Assembly (NCBI GenBank): GCA_029858505.1
Contig: JAOUEW010000002.1
Span: 292,851-356,850, forward strand
Direction: 5' to 3'
Length of the DNA: 64,000 nt
Source: Deltaproteobacteria bacterium
GTDB lineage: Bacteria > SAR324 > JACQKK01
The notes under the pieces are model-generated. The model was not told the DNA's origin, did no database searches, and worked only from the letters and a program-made list of their open reading frames with translations. The position numbers were made by a program, and so were the translations under genes. Shown piece after piece: positions 1 to 9,116 of the stretch; within the stretch, counting starts at the first letter, position 1, and each line of letters starts with the position of its first letter.

Positions 1-68
1 CCTCCAATCAACACCAGGGCTACCACGGCGATCATGATGATTTTTTTGATGGAGCCGCCCAAATTCAT
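1..68 (-). CDS. N-terminal fragment of a membrane-anchored or exported protein
   Basis: Only the first 22 codons lie in the window. The N-terminus is MNLGGSIKK followed by a hydrophobic run (IIMIAVVALVLIG) that fits a membrane anchor or signal peptide. A strong Shine-Dalgarno sequence, AGGAGGT, sits six bases before the ATG at 68, so I prefer this start over an in-frame ATG at 113, which would add 15 polar residues (MAEVNEVKYSK...) and would bury the ribosome binding site in coding sequence. A short basic-then-hydrophobic start is compatible with FliL-like and many other anchored proteins; I do not assign a family. Confidence 0.5.
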   Translation of the reverse strand, partial: MNLGGSIKKIIMIAVVALVLIG

Positions 69-232
69 GCCGCCACCTCCTTTGCTGTATTTGACCTCGT
101 TGACTTCGGCCATGGCCTTCCCTGGGAAGTTGTTTGGGAAGAAGTGAAATACTTCCTTTTCGTCACCCCTGCCGGGCGAATAAATTCAGCATAATAGGGT
201 TTCCCCTTGGCCGCAAGCGCCCGGTTTTCGGC

Positions 233-2032
233 CTAGCGTTTCCGCTTGTTTTGGTCCAACTCCCGGCAGCGGATGCGGATGGATTTGGGGGTCACCTCCA
301 CCAGTTCCTCGTCGGAGATCCATTCCATGGCTTCTTCCAGGGTTTTGGGCTTCACCGGGGTCAGGCGAATGGCTTCATCGGCAGAAGTGGTGCGGACGTT
401 GGTCAACTGCTTTTCGCGGGTAACGTTCACCATGATTTCCCCCGCTTTGTTGTAATCGCCCACCACCATGCCTTCATACACGGTGTCGCCCGCCTGAATG
501 AACATCCGGCCCCGCTCTTCCAGTTTCCACAGGGCATAGGCCGTGGATTTTCCAGAGCGGTCGCTCACCAGCCGCCCAGTGACCCGGGCCTGAATGGGAC
601 CCTTGTAGCTTTCGTAGCCCTCGAACTGGGTGTTCAGCAAACCCGTTCCCCGGGTGTCGGTGAGAAACTCGGAACGGTAGCCGATCAACCCACGGGCGGG
701 AATGCGGAAGGTCATCCGCACGCGGCCCGACCCTTTGTTTTCCATGTGAGACATGATGCCTTTCCGCTCGCCCATTTTTTGGGCCACCACGCCGGTGAAG
801 GACTCGGCCACGTCAACCACCGCCAGTTCCATGGGTTCCAATTTATGGCCCCCTTCTTCGCGGAAGATCACCGTGGGCTTGCTCACCAGCACCTCAAAGC
901 CCTCTCGGCGCATCTGCTCCAGCATCACGCCCAACTGCAACTCTCCGCGGCCCAGGACCTTCCAGGTGTCGGCGTCTTTGGTGTCTTCCACCCGAATGGC
1001 CACGTTCACCAGGCGTTCCCGCTCCAGCCGTTCTTTGATGTTGCGGCTGGTGACCATTTTACCTTCTTTGCCCGCCAGGGGGCTGTTGTTCACGCTGACC
1101 AAAATGCCCACGGTGGGCTCATCCACCCGCAGCCGGGGCAGGGGGCGGGGGTCCGTCACCGAGGTTAGCGTGTCGCCGATGGAAATCTCTTTCAGCCCCG
1201 CCACCACCCCAATGTCTCCGGCGGTCACCTCTTGCACGGCCACCTGCTCGCTGGCTTTGAAGGCAAACAAGGCGGTGACCTTAAACTTCTCGTTGGATTT
1301 TTCGTGGGCAATCAGTACTTCGTCGCCCACTTTGATTTTGCCGGAACGCACCCGCCCTACCGCCAGCCGCCCCACGTAATCGTTGTATCCCAGGTTGGCC
1401 ACCAGCAATTGCAGAGAACCCTCGTGGTCTACCTTGGGCGGGGGGAAGTGGTCCACAATGTAGTCCAACAGGGGCCGCAGGTCCTTGCCTTCAGACAGTT
1501 TGTCCGGGTCCATCACGGCAATGCCGTCTCGGGCCACGGTGAAAATGGTGGTAAATTCGGCCTGTTCATCGTTGGCGTCTAAGTCCACGAACAAGCTGAA
1601 CACTTCGTCCACCACTTCTTTGATCCGCGCGTCGGGGCGGTCAATTTTATTCACGCACACCATGACCTTCAGGTTTTGCTGCAGGGCTTTTTGCAGCACA
1701 AAGCGGGTTTGGGGCAGGGGGCCTTCGCTGGCGTCCACCAGCAAAATGGCGCCGTCCACCATGTCCAGAATCCGCTCCACCTCGCCCCCAAAGTCGGAGT
1801 GGCCGGGAGTGTCTACGATATTCACCTTCACGCCTTTGTACACAAACGAGGCGTTCTTGGCGGCAATGGTGATCCCCCGCTCTTTTTCCAGGTCCATGGA
1901 ATCCATGTAGCGCTCCTCCACGTGCTCGTGAGAGCCGAAGGTGCCGGATTGTCTCAGAATGTGATCCACCAGGGTGGTCTTGCCGTGGTCTACGTGGGCA
2001 ATAATGGCAATGTTGCGGATGGGGGTTTCCAT
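233..2032 (-). CDS. typA: Ribosome-associated GTPase TypA/BipA
   Basis: A 599-residue translational GTPase of the TypA/BipA family, full length for the family (about 600). The G domain shows the P-loop HVDHGKTT (residues 13-20), switch II DTPGH (74-78) and the guanine-specificity motif NKID (128-131), followed by EF-G-like domains and the family's C-terminal region. TypA binds the 70S ribosome and supports 50S assembly and growth under stress or cold. It stands alone, leftward, 119 bases from the neighbouring fragment gene. Its start ATG at 2032 opens directly onto METPIRNIAIIAHVDHGK, the expected N-terminus. Confidence 0.97.
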   Translation of the reverse strand: METPIRNIAIIAHVDHGKTTLVDHILRQSGTFGSHEHVEERYMDSMDLEKERGITIAAKNASFVYKGVKVNIVDTPGHSDFGGEVERILDMVDGAILLVDASEGPLPQTRFVLQKALQQNLKVMVCVNKIDRPDARIKEVVDEVFSLFVDLDANDEQAEFTTIFTVARDGIAVMDPDKLSEGKDLRPLLDYIVDHFPPPKVDHEGSLQLLVANLGYNDYVGRLAVGRVRSGKIKVGDEVLIAHEKSNEKFKVTALFAFKASEQVAVQEVTAGDIGVVAGLKEISIGDTLTSVTDPRPLPRLRVDEPTVGILVSVNNSPLAGKEGKMVTSRNIKERLERERLVNVAIRVEDTKDADTWKVLGRGELQLGVMLEQMRREGFEVLVSKPTVIFREEGGHKLEPMELAVVDVAESFTGVVAQKMGERKGIMSHMENKGSGRVRMTFRIPARGLIGYRSEFLTDTRGTGLLNTQFEGYESYKGPIQARVTGRLVSDRSGKSTAYALWKLEERGRMFIQAGDTVYEGMVVGDYNKAGEIMVNVTREKQLTNVRTTSADEAIRLTPVKPKTLEEAMEWISDEELVEVTPKSIRIRCRELDQNKRKR

Positions 2033-2336
2033 GGATGTGAAAGAGCTTGCAAAAAGGGTTTAGGGCGGAACATTCCGCCAGAACAACGTGAATCATTCAT
2101 TCTGACGGAAAAAAACAAGAAAGGGAATGGGGGGGTGGGTTCAGGTCTGCCGATTTCCCCGAATTCACCAAGAATTGATATGACAATTCTTTTTGTCCGT
2201 CACTTTCGTGTGATTCAAAGCAGGGGAAGACCCCCAGTTTTACCTAGCGGTTTTTGGAAGAACATTGACTCCGAAGGGGGGGGTGTTTACGGTGGGAGAA
2301 ACCTCCTAAGCGGCCCTCTAGAGCATCTGACTCCCT
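2033..2336. other. Intergenic region between typA and mpg
   Basis: 304 bases between two divergent genes. It holds a short perfect palindrome GGCGGAACATTCCGCC (2064-2079) in the typA leader, and several T-rich and A-rich runs around 2108-2120 and 2180-2200. I see no open reading frame with support and no convincing promoter hexamer pair. Confidence 0.6.
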
Positions 2337-3056
2337 GTGTCTTCCAAACTCATTCCCTCCGCTCCCCATCCCCTTCCTCCTGGCTTCTTTCAGCAAGACG
2401 CCCAGGTGGTGGCCCGTTCGCTGCTGGGCAAGGTACTGGCCCGCCGCTGGCGAGAGCCCGGCTTGGAGGGAGAGCCAGTGCGGGAGATATGGCTGCGGGC
2501 GCGGATTGTAGAGACGGAGGCTTATTACCGGGAGGAGAAAGCCAGCCATGCCTCCCTGGGGTACACCCACGCCCGGCGGGCGTTGTTCATGCCGCCGGGG
2601 ACGATTTACATGTACTATGCCCGCGGGGGCGATTCGTTCAACGTATCGGTGGGGGGAGAGGGCGACGCGGTGCTGGTGAAGGCGGCCGTGCCCGACCCAG
2701 ACGCGCCGAATATGGGGGAGATGCTGAGGGTGATGACCCGGTTGAACCCGGTGGGGGTGCCGCCCCGGCTTCGGCCCCATCACAAATTATTGGCTGGGCA
2801 AACCCTGCTGTGCCGGGGGCTGGCCTTAAGGGTGCCGGAGTGGGACACCCTGCCCCTGCCCCAGCCGGACTTGATGTTCTTAGACATGGGCTATCAACCG
2901 GAGAGGATATTCCGTGCCACCCGTTTGGGCATTCCCCCAGGGCGGGATGGCCACCTGCTCTACCGCTTTGTGGATGCCGCCCATGGGGTTTCTGCCACCC
3001 GGCACCCCGCCGGGCGGGGGAGGGTGGAAGGGGTGGATTATTGGGTGGAGGGGTAG
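2337..3056 (+). CDS. mpg: DNA-3-methyladenine glycosylase, AAG/MPG type
   Basis: A 239-residue member of the AAG (MPG) fold glycosylases, which excise alkylated and deaminated purines to start base excision repair. The catalytic region RIVETEAY (about 56-63) carries the family's active-site Glu; the downstream HASLGYTHARRALFMPPG and YMYYARG segments are the typical substrate-pocket motifs. Length is normal for bacterial homologues. The start is GTG. It ends four bases before the stop of a converging gene, so the two are arranged tail to tail with no terminator between them. Confidence 0.93.
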   Translation: MSSKLIPSAPHPLPPGFFQQDAQVVARSLLGKVLARRWREPGLEGEPVREIWLRARIVETEAYYREEKASHASLGYTHARRALFMPPGTIYMYYARGGDSFNVSVGGEGDAVLVKAAVPDPDAPNMGEMLRVMTRLNPVGVPPRLRPHHKLLAGQTLLCRGLALRVPEWDTLPLPQPDLMFLDMGYQPERIFRATRLGIPPGRDGHLLYRFVDAAHGVSATRHPAGRGRVEGVDYWVEG

Positions 3057-3060
3057 AAAA

Positions 3061-4341
3061 TCAATACCGGTACGAAACCCGGGCCCAGATTTCATCGCTC
3101 CAGCGGCCGCGCTGCCAAGAAATGGCGTTGCGTTCACCATGGAGCGACATGCCGTCATACAGGTTGTAGCCCAGGGTCACAAACCGCCAGCGGATGAGTG
3201 TTTCGGCGTTGGTTCCGATGCGGGTGTGGGCCAGGGTGGTGTCTTCCAGCCCAAAGGCGTTGGCCCAACGGGCCCCCAGGGTGTATTCCTCGCCATATCC
3301 CCCCAGGTACACCTGCTCGTAGGCGATGGGGAAGCTCCAGTTGCCAAACCGCAGCCCGGTTTTGATTTTATGAGAGAGTCCCCGGGTGGTGAGGTAGGCC
3401 TCCAAATCGGGGATGCGGACGGGCCCCCACTCCAGGGGTCGGGCCACCGGGTCCAGCCAGTTGATGTGCCCAGAGCCAGCGTTCATCAGGCTCCAAAAGG
3501 TTCCGCTGAGAAATACAGCCCGCAGGTTGGCGGTTTCCAGGTCGCCCATGGAAATGGCGTAGCCCTTGGTTTGCCAAAAATTCATCACGTTCACCACGTC
3601 GTTTCCGGGGGAGGGATTGAGCTCCCCCCGGGTGGCCTGCACGTAACTATAGGCCGATAACTTTCCGTAAATATAAGGGTACAGGTAAGTGTAATGGCCG
3701 TTGACGTGGTAAATGGTGTCTTCGATGTATTCAGACATGGCCATTTGGTTGTTCATGCCAGCCATGCCTGGGGTTCCATTCAAAATGTCGGCGGGAACAC
3801 CGGGATAGGGGGTGCCCGTCCAAGACGTCACCCCCCCCTCGTTGGCATGGGAAAACATGGCCAGAAAATACGGGAAGAATCCGTCGTAGGTTTCCGTGGG
3901 GTGGTTCAGGGGGGCCAGCGTGAAGGAATAGCCCATGGCATGCACCCGGGTGGCATGGCCCCACTCGTGGATGGACACTTGGTATGGGGCGTTGAGCGGC
4001 TGCCAGATGGAAAACCCGAAGGCCACCCACAGCAGGCGCCCGGTGGAGGTGGTGCCCAGCAATGGAATCTTCTCCACGGCCTCATCGGCCAGGGTAAGGG
4101 CTTGGTGGTATTCCATCCCAAAGTGCAGCATGGGCCGGTTGGCGATTTCCATATAGCCGCTGTCGAGCGAGGCCGAGCGGATGAATTCATCTTCCTGGGA
4201 GTCGTTGGCCCAGGCCATGGGCCCAGCCGCTAGGCAAAACATCACGATCCACCCCAGTATATGCCCGGCGTTTCTCCGGGCTTTCCATGCTTGTTCCCTT
4301 TTCCAAGAGCGTGGATCTTCCTGCTGGTTGTCGAACACCAT
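3061..4341 (-). CDS. Exported HExxH-motif protein with barrel-like C-terminus, function unknown
   Basis: A 426-residue protein I do not recognise. Residues about 25-45 form a signal peptide (basic KARRN, then hydrophobic WIVMFCLAAG, cleavage after AWA). A zinc-metallopeptidase-type HEWGH lies at 125-129, embedded in the segment SIHEWGHATR. The last 100 residues alternate polar and aromatic residues and end in ARVSYRY, a terminal aromatic that resembles outer-membrane beta-strands. It follows panB by 47 bases on the same strand and may be cotranscribed, though no metabolic link is obvious. The reading frame extends upstream through panB, but ATG 4341 precedes the signal peptide and is the sensible start. 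Catalysis is an inference from the motif only. Confidence 0.75.
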   Translation of the reverse strand: MVFDNQQEDPRSWKREQAWKARRNAGHILGWIVMFCLAAGPMAWANDSQEDEFIRSASLDSGYMEIANRPMLHFGMEYHQALTLADEAVEKIPLLGTTSTGRLLWVAFGFSIWQPLNAPYQVSIHEWGHATRVHAMGYSFTLAPLNHPTETYDGFFPYFLAMFSHANEGGVTSWTGTPYPGVPADILNGTPGMAGMNNQMAMSEYIEDTIYHVNGHYTYLYPYIYGKLSAYSYVQATRGELNPSPGNDVVNVMNFWQTKGYAISMGDLETANLRAVFLSGTFWSLMNAGSGHINWLDPVARPLEWGPVRIPDLEAYLTTRGLSHKIKTGLRFGNWSFPIAYEQVYLGGYGEEYTLGARWANAFGLEDTTLAHTRIGTNAETLIRWRFVTLGYNLYDGMSLHGERNAISWQRGRWSDEIWARVSYRY

Positions 4342-4388
4342 TCCGTGGTCTCTTGTTTGGTGGATAGGAACCCTAACGTTCAGCGAAT

Positions 4389-5162
4389 TTATTTCGACAA
4401 GAATTTTCGTTCCCGGACATCTTGGGCATAGCGTCGGGCGGCCTCTTGAAGGGCCTTGCCGCCCTCCATGTATTTCACCGCGTGGCGGGGGGTGAAATCG
4501 GGAATCCACCCGGCTAGGTCGTGCAGCACCTGCACTTGGCCGTCGCAGCCAGGCCCCGCCCCAATGCCGATGGTGGGCAGAGAGGACTGCCGGGAGACCT
4601 GCTCCGCCAAATCGTGGGGAATGTTCTCCAGCAACAACATGGCGGCCCCGGCTTGTTCCAGGGCGGCGGCATCGCTCAATAGGGTTTGCGCCGCGGCGGA
4701 ATCCTTCCCTTGCTTTCCATAGCCGATAGCATGAACGGATTGGGGGGTTAGCCCCAGGTGACCCATCACCGGAATGCCGTAGCCCGCCAGGGCGGTGACC
4801 TGGGGTACCACCGCCCGCCCGCCCTCCAGTTTGACCATCTGGGCGCCGCCCTCTTTCAGCAGCCGCCCCGCCGACCGCACGGCATCCTCCACCGAGGTTT
4901 GATAGGAGAGGAAGGGCAGGTCCGCCAGCAGAAAGGCGTGAGTTGATCCCCTGGCCACCATGCGGGTGTGATAAATCATTTCTTCCAGGGTGACCGGCAG
5001 GGTGTTGTCGTGGCCCTGCACCACCATGGCCAGAGAATCTCCCACCAACAATACGTCTACCTCCTGATCTAGCAGCCGAGCCATGGCGGCGTCGTAACAG
5101 GTCACCGCGCAAATGGGGGTTTTCCCTTTCATATCGCGCAGGGTTTTCAAGTCCAACCGCAT
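4389..5162 (-). CDS. panB: 3-methyl-2-oxobutanoate hydroxymethyltransferase (ketopantoate synthesis)
   Basis: A 257-residue PanB. It transfers a hydroxymethyl group from methylenetetrahydrofolate to 2-oxoisovalerate, the first step to pantothenate and CoA. Characteristic parts are PICAVTCYDAAMARL near the N-terminus, the metal-binding GDS (41-43) with LGHDNTLPVT-like VQGHDNTLPVTLEEM after it, the LPFLSYQ segment, and LLLENIP carrying the catalytic Glu. ATG 5162 is chosen because GAGGA sits nine bases upstream; a TTG five codons earlier would place this site inside the gene. No panC is adjacent. The exported HExxH gene follows by 47 bases. Confidence 0.95.
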   Translation of the reverse strand: MRLDLKTLRDMKGKTPICAVTCYDAAMARLLDQEVDVLLVGDSLAMVVQGHDNTLPVTLEEMIYHTRMVARGSTHAFLLADLPFLSYQTSVEDAVRSAGRLLKEGGAQMVKLEGGRAVVPQVTALAGYGIPVMGHLGLTPQSVHAIGYGKQGKDSAAAQTLLSDAAALEQAGAAMLLLENIPHDLAEQVSRQSSLPTIGIGAGPGCDGQVQVLHDLAGWIPDFTPRHAVKYMEGGKALQEAARRYAQDVRERKFLSK

Positions 5163-5450
5163 GGGCTTTATCCTCAAGGTTCGGGGGATGGAAGGATCTG
5201 GGGGGTGTTGGGTGTAACGTCTGGTGAAGATATCCTACCCGGTTTGGGGAAAAAATTGGAATCAAAGTGAGCCTTGGATGTGGGGAAGGCTTTAGGTAGA
5301 GGGTGGGAGGGGTGGGGATTTCCGTTGGGCTTTAGAATGCGTTAGACTATCCTTTGATGTTATTAGTCGGATATATAAAGTTTGCTGGCCTTTTTGGGGT
5401 GCAGCATTTCACCGACGGCCCTTCGGCCTCTCACTGAAAAAGGATTTCGA

Positions 5451-7784
5451 ATGGAACGATTTATCACCTGGGTGTTGAAACGCAGAATGTGGGTGCTGGG
5501 GGCGGCGGTGTTGGTGACCGTGGGGCTGGCGGCTAACCTGCGGTTGCTGCGCATCGTGATTGATCCAGATGACATGCTGCCCCGCAGCCACCCCTGGGTC
5601 GATGTGACCTATCGGGTGGCCGATTTGTTTGGCAACAAATTCACGGTGGTGATTGGGGTGGCGCCCAAGACCGGCGATGTGTTTCAGCCCCTGGTGTTGA
5701 ATAAAGTGAAAATTCTCACCGACCGCCTGAGCGGGGAGCCGGGGGTGGTGCCATCCAATCTGATGAGTCTCTCGGCGGATAGAGCCAAAGACATTCGGGG
5801 CACACGGGAGGGGCTGGACGTGAAACCCCTGATGAAAGAGGTGCCCCAAACCCCCAAAGAAATGGACGCCCTGAAGGCGGCCCTGGCCCGTAACCCCAGC
5901 TATACCAACCTGGTGATTTCTCAAGACCAGCAGATGGCCACGGTGGTGGTGGAGTTCCAAAAAGACAAACTGGGCTTTAAGGGCATTCAGGCCAAAGTGG
6001 AGAAGATTGTAGCCCCCCTGCGGGATGACCAAGTGGAGATTCATGTGGCCGGGGCCCCGGTTTTTTTGGCCTTGTTGGAAACCTTCTCTGAGCGGATGGG
6101 GATTTTGTTTCCCCTGGCCGTGTTGATCATTGGGCTGATTCATTACGAGGCCTTTCGCACCTTTCAGGGGTTGATTTTGCCCCTGGTGACCAGCCTGCTG
6201 GCGGTGGTGTGGGCCATGGGCCTGATGGCCGTGATGCGCATTCCCTTCGATGTGTTTAATACCTCTACGCCCATCTTGCTGCTGGCGGTGGCGGCGGGCC
6301 ACGCCGTGCAGATATTGAAACGGTATTACGAGGAATTTCACCTGCTGGCCGCCGAGAAAAAACATAGCCCCCAAGAGGCCAACAACCTGGCCGTCATCCG
6401 CTCCATGACCAAGATTGGCCCGGTGATGCTGGCGGCGGGCATTATCGCGGCGGTGAGCTTTATGTCGCTGGTCACCTTTCAAATCCAAACCATCCGCACC
6501 TTTGGTTTGTTCACTGGCCTGGGTATTATGTGCGCCCTGGCGGTGGAACTGATGGTGATCCCCGCCCTGCGGTCGCTGCTGCCGCCCCCCAGCGCCAAGC
6601 AGATGGCGCGGGAGCAATCGGAAGCCCTGTGGAACCGCGTGGTAATGAAGCTGGCCGATTGGAATACCTCGGCCCGGCGGAAAAACCTGTATTTGGTGGT
6701 GGGCGGGTTTGCCCTGCTGATGGGGGTGGGGGCCAGCCGGGTGGAAATGCACAACTCTCTGCGGGAAGACTTTTACTCCAACCTAGAGGTGCGGAAAACC
6801 GAGCGGTTTTTCAATCAGAAAATGGCCGGGACCAACACCCTGTATGTGCTGGTGGAGGGAGACGCCGAGGACGCCATCAAGAACCCCGCCGTGCTGAAGG
6901 CCATGGATGATACCCAGCGATTTTTAGAAAAAGACCCCCAGGTGGGGAAAACCGTGTCCATCGCCGACTTCATCAAGCGCATGAACCGGGCCATGCATGA
7001 AGACCGCCCAGCCTTTGAAACCATCCCCGACCGGCAGGACCTGGTGGCCCAGTACCTGCTGCTCTATTCCATGTCGGGCGGGGCGGAGGATTTCGACGCC
7101 CTGGTGGATACCCCCTACCGCACCGCGCTGATTCAGGTGTTTATTCGGGATGATGACTCGGCCTACATCGAGGATTTGGCCGTCCGCTTGAAAACATTCA
7201 TGGGCGGGCGGTTCCCCCCAGGGGTGAAGGTGGAAATTGGCGGGGGGGCCACCAGCGGAACGGCCATGAACCAGATCATGGTGGCGGGCAAAATTCGCAA
7301 CATTGGCCAGATCGCCCTGGCGGTGTTTTTGATCACGGCCCTCATGTTCCGCTCGGTGCTGGCTGGGATGATGGTGCTGGCCCCCCTGGCCATGGCGGTG
7401 CTGGCCACCTTTGGCGTGATGGGCTTTCTGGGGATTCCCCTCAACATCGCCACCGCCACCCTGTCGGCCCTGGCCGTGGGGATTGGCGCCGACTACGCCA
7501 TCTACTTCTCCTACCGCCTGCGAGAGGAACTCCGCCGGGAGCCAGACGAGGCCCTGGCTGTTCGCAACACCTACAACTCGGCGGGCAAGGCCACGCTGTA
7601 TGTGTCCACCGCCGTGGCGGGGGGGTACGTTCTGCTGGTGACCTCCTACGGGTTTAACATTCACTTGTGGTTCGGCATTTTGGTGTCGCTGGCCATGCTG
7701 GTGTCGTCGCTCACCGCTCTTACCCTGTTCCCCGCTCTGCTGCTCACCTTCCGCCCCGCCTTTGTGTTTGGGGCTAAAAAGTAA
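5451..7784 (+). CDS. MMPL/RND-superfamily exporter (HAE3-like)
   Basis: A 777-residue integral membrane protein of the MMPL/RND superfamily. It has the duplicated layout of the family: one helix (about 12-29), a large periplasmic loop, a block of five to six helices (about 215-390), then the same pattern again from about 425 to the end. The second block contains the family-like GADYAIYFSYRLREEL segment. Such proteins use the proton gradient to move hydrophobic molecules such as lipids or hopanoids; the substrate here is unknown. ATG 5451 has AAGGA seven bases upstream and directly begins the inner-membrane segment; an in-frame TTG at 5382 lacks this. No membrane-fusion partner is adjacent, which fits HAE3 members. 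Confidence 0.9.
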   Translation: MERFITWVLKRRMWVLGAAVLVTVGLAANLRLLRIVIDPDDMLPRSHPWVDVTYRVADLFGNKFTVVIGVAPKTGDVFQPLVLNKVKILTDRLSGEPGVVPSNLMSLSADRAKDIRGTREGLDVKPLMKEVPQTPKEMDALKAALARNPSYTNLVISQDQQMATVVVEFQKDKLGFKGIQAKVEKIVAPLRDDQVEIHVAGAPVFLALLETFSERMGILFPLAVLIIGLIHYEAFRTFQGLILPLVTSLLAVVWAMGLMAVMRIPFDVFNTSTPILLLAVAAGHAVQILKRYYEEFHLLAAEKKHSPQEANNLAVIRSMTKIGPVMLAAGIIAAVSFMSLVTFQIQTIRTFGLFTGLGIMCALAVELMVIPALRSLLPPPSAKQMAREQSEALWNRVVMKLADWNTSARRKNLYLVVGGFALLMGVGASRVEMHNSLREDFYSNLEVRKTERFFNQKMAGTNTLYVLVEGDAEDAIKNPAVLKAMDDTQRFLEKDPQVGKTVSIADFIKRMNRAMHEDRPAFETIPDRQDLVAQYLLLYSMSGGAEDFDALVDTPYRTALIQVFIRDDDSAYIEDLAVRLKTFMGGRFPPGVKVEIGGGATSGTAMNQIMVAGKIRNIGQIALAVFLITALMFRSVLAGMMVLAPLAMAVLATFGVMGFLGIPLNIATATLSALAVGIGADYAIYFSYRLREELRREPDEALAVRNTYNSAGKATLYVSTAVAGGYVLLVTSYGFNIHLWFGILVSLAMLVSSLTALTLFPALLLTFRPAFVFGAKK

Positions 7785-7814
7785 GGGTTTGCTTCTTGTG
7801 GCGCATTTTTATAT

Positions 7815-7850
7815 AGAATGACATAGCCCCCCTTCCCAGGGGGGCATTCT
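7815..7850 (+). terminator. Hairpin after the MMPL exporter gene
   Basis: Outer stem AGAATG/CATTCT and inner stem GCCCCCC/GGGGGGC (7826-7845) enclose a six-base loop, 30 bases after the stop codon. There is no clear U-tract, so it may slow decay of the transcript rather than end it. Confidence 0.5.
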
Positions 7851-7983
7851 TACAGCGCCCTTCACCGCAACACGTCCAAACGTTTCACTGGTGCCCCTAA
7901 CGGGTAAGGAGGGCTTCTATTCCTTCTACTTTGACCACATCTCTCCCTCGCATCAAAACCACAAGTTAGAAAATGTAGGCAGT

Positions 7984-7989
7984 TATAAT
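7984..7989 (+). promoter_or_regulatory. Candidate -10 element of the AT-rich island gene
   Basis: A perfect TATAAT 44 bases before the start codon at 8034. The matching -35 position (around 7961) reads ACAAGT, which is poor, so the promoter would be weak or activator-dependent. Confidence 0.35.
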
Positions 7990-8033
7990 TTTCGATCAAA
8001 CCAGAAGAATTAAAAAACTGGGGGGGTGAATAG

Positions 8034-9116
8034 ATGATTATAACAAGTACGTTAGATGGCTGGAAAAAAAACTGGAGAAATGAGTTAGAAATAGCAATAA
8101 CTTATATTGCGTTATGGTTAATGTTTGTGCCATTTAAAGGGTGGAAAGTAGCGTCTTTTATGTTGCTGGTTGTAATAACAGGCGTTTCAACAATGGCATT
8201 GGTGATGGATTTGTTTATTTGTTTGTTTGTAAAAAGAAGAATACCACGAAATAGATACGTAGCCTTATTCTTGTTGTGCGTGTTTTATTTTATTTTGTAT
8301 ATATATCAACCGCATGTGTTCATGGTGTTATTGCTTGGGTTTGTCGGTATTTCTTTGGTTATTGGTGTGGCGAATATAGTTTTGGCGAATATTTTAAAAA
8401 AGCCAATGGCTATCATCAGGATACCGATCAACAATCCAATATCTTGGATGCTGTATCGGGTTCAAATTATTGACAAAGAATATTTTATTTTTACAAAAGG
8501 CTTATTTAAAAGTTTTTATAACCAAGAAATTGGAGTGGTTGTTCAAGACGAGGAGGACAGAGACAATATAAAAAATATGTTAATAATAATTGTAGATTAT
8601 ATTGGGAAAAGCGAGCATAATATTTTACAAAACCAAACCATGAACTGGGGGATATGGTTAATAAAGTTCATAGAACATGATGACGGCGTGTTGCATATTT
8701 ATGAATATGATGAAAATTCTAAAAACGAGTATTCGGAGGGAGTTGAGAGATCTGTTGTGTATTGGGCGGATCAAAATTGCACGTGTATTCAATATGGTTC
8801 CGAATATGTGGATCCCATGTTTCATCACACGGTAGCGGTTACTTCGGGTGTGATGGAAGGGCAACCCATAGAAGCCTTTCGGCAGAAAATGGATGGTGAT
8901 TTTTCTGGATGGTTTATCATTACAAAAGATTACATTACGTCTTCGGATCATGAATATATAGATATTCAGAATTTTAAGACTTATCACATTAACCATGTCG
9001 TAGATATACAGCCAAGGCTTGTCAAATATTTATCCTTACAACCTGGTTTTAGGGTGAATCTGATCGGCGAAGAAGATGTCGTGGTATTTGATCCAAGATT
9101 ATTGGAGGATGAATAG
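8034..9116 (+). CDS. AT-rich island membrane protein with Imm33/DUF2185-like C-terminus
   Basis: A 360-residue protein whose DNA is strikingly AT-rich (many AAT, ATA, TTT and AAA codons) against GC-rich neighbours, a sign of horizontal gain. Four hydrophobic segments occupy about 20-36, 40-66, 74-94 and 95-117; the rest (about 125-360) is soluble. Residues about 290-357 (FSGWFIITKDY, then YHINHVVDIQPRLVKYLSLQPGFRV) resemble the DUF2185/Imm33 immunity fold, where a DSGW motif and a P-x-I-x-x-Y-L segment are typical. The start has GGGGGGTGA eight bases upstream. No toxin gene is adjacent, so it would be an orphan immunity protein or an unrelated membrane protein. The family match is by eye and tentative. 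Confidence 0.6.
   Translation: MIITSTLDGWKKNWRNELEIAITYIALWLMFVPFKGWKVASFMLLVVITGVSTMALVMDLFICLFVKRRIPRNRYVALFLLCVFYFILYIYQPHVFMVLLLGFVGISLVIGVANIVLANILKKPMAIIRIPINNPISWMLYRVQIIDKEYFIFTKGLFKSFYNQEIGVVVQDEEDRDNIKNMLIIIVDYIGKSEHNILQNQTMNWGIWLIKFIEHDDGVLHIYEYDENSKNEYSEGVERSVVYWADQNCTCIQYGSEYVDPMFHHTVAVTSGVMEGQPIEAFRQKMDGDFSGWFIITKDYITSSDHEYIDIQNFKTYHINHVVDIQPRLVKYLSLQPGFRVNLIGEEDVVVFDPRLLEDE

Noticed and set aside
4389-5265. Extension of the HExxH gene frame through panB
   Set aside because: The frame is open by chance; the signal peptide and start at 4341 define the gene, and panB occupies the other frame with strong family matches.
5409-6752. 447-codon open frame on the minus strand
   Set aside because: It is antisense to the MMPL exporter and is rich in His and Gln with no recognisable motif.
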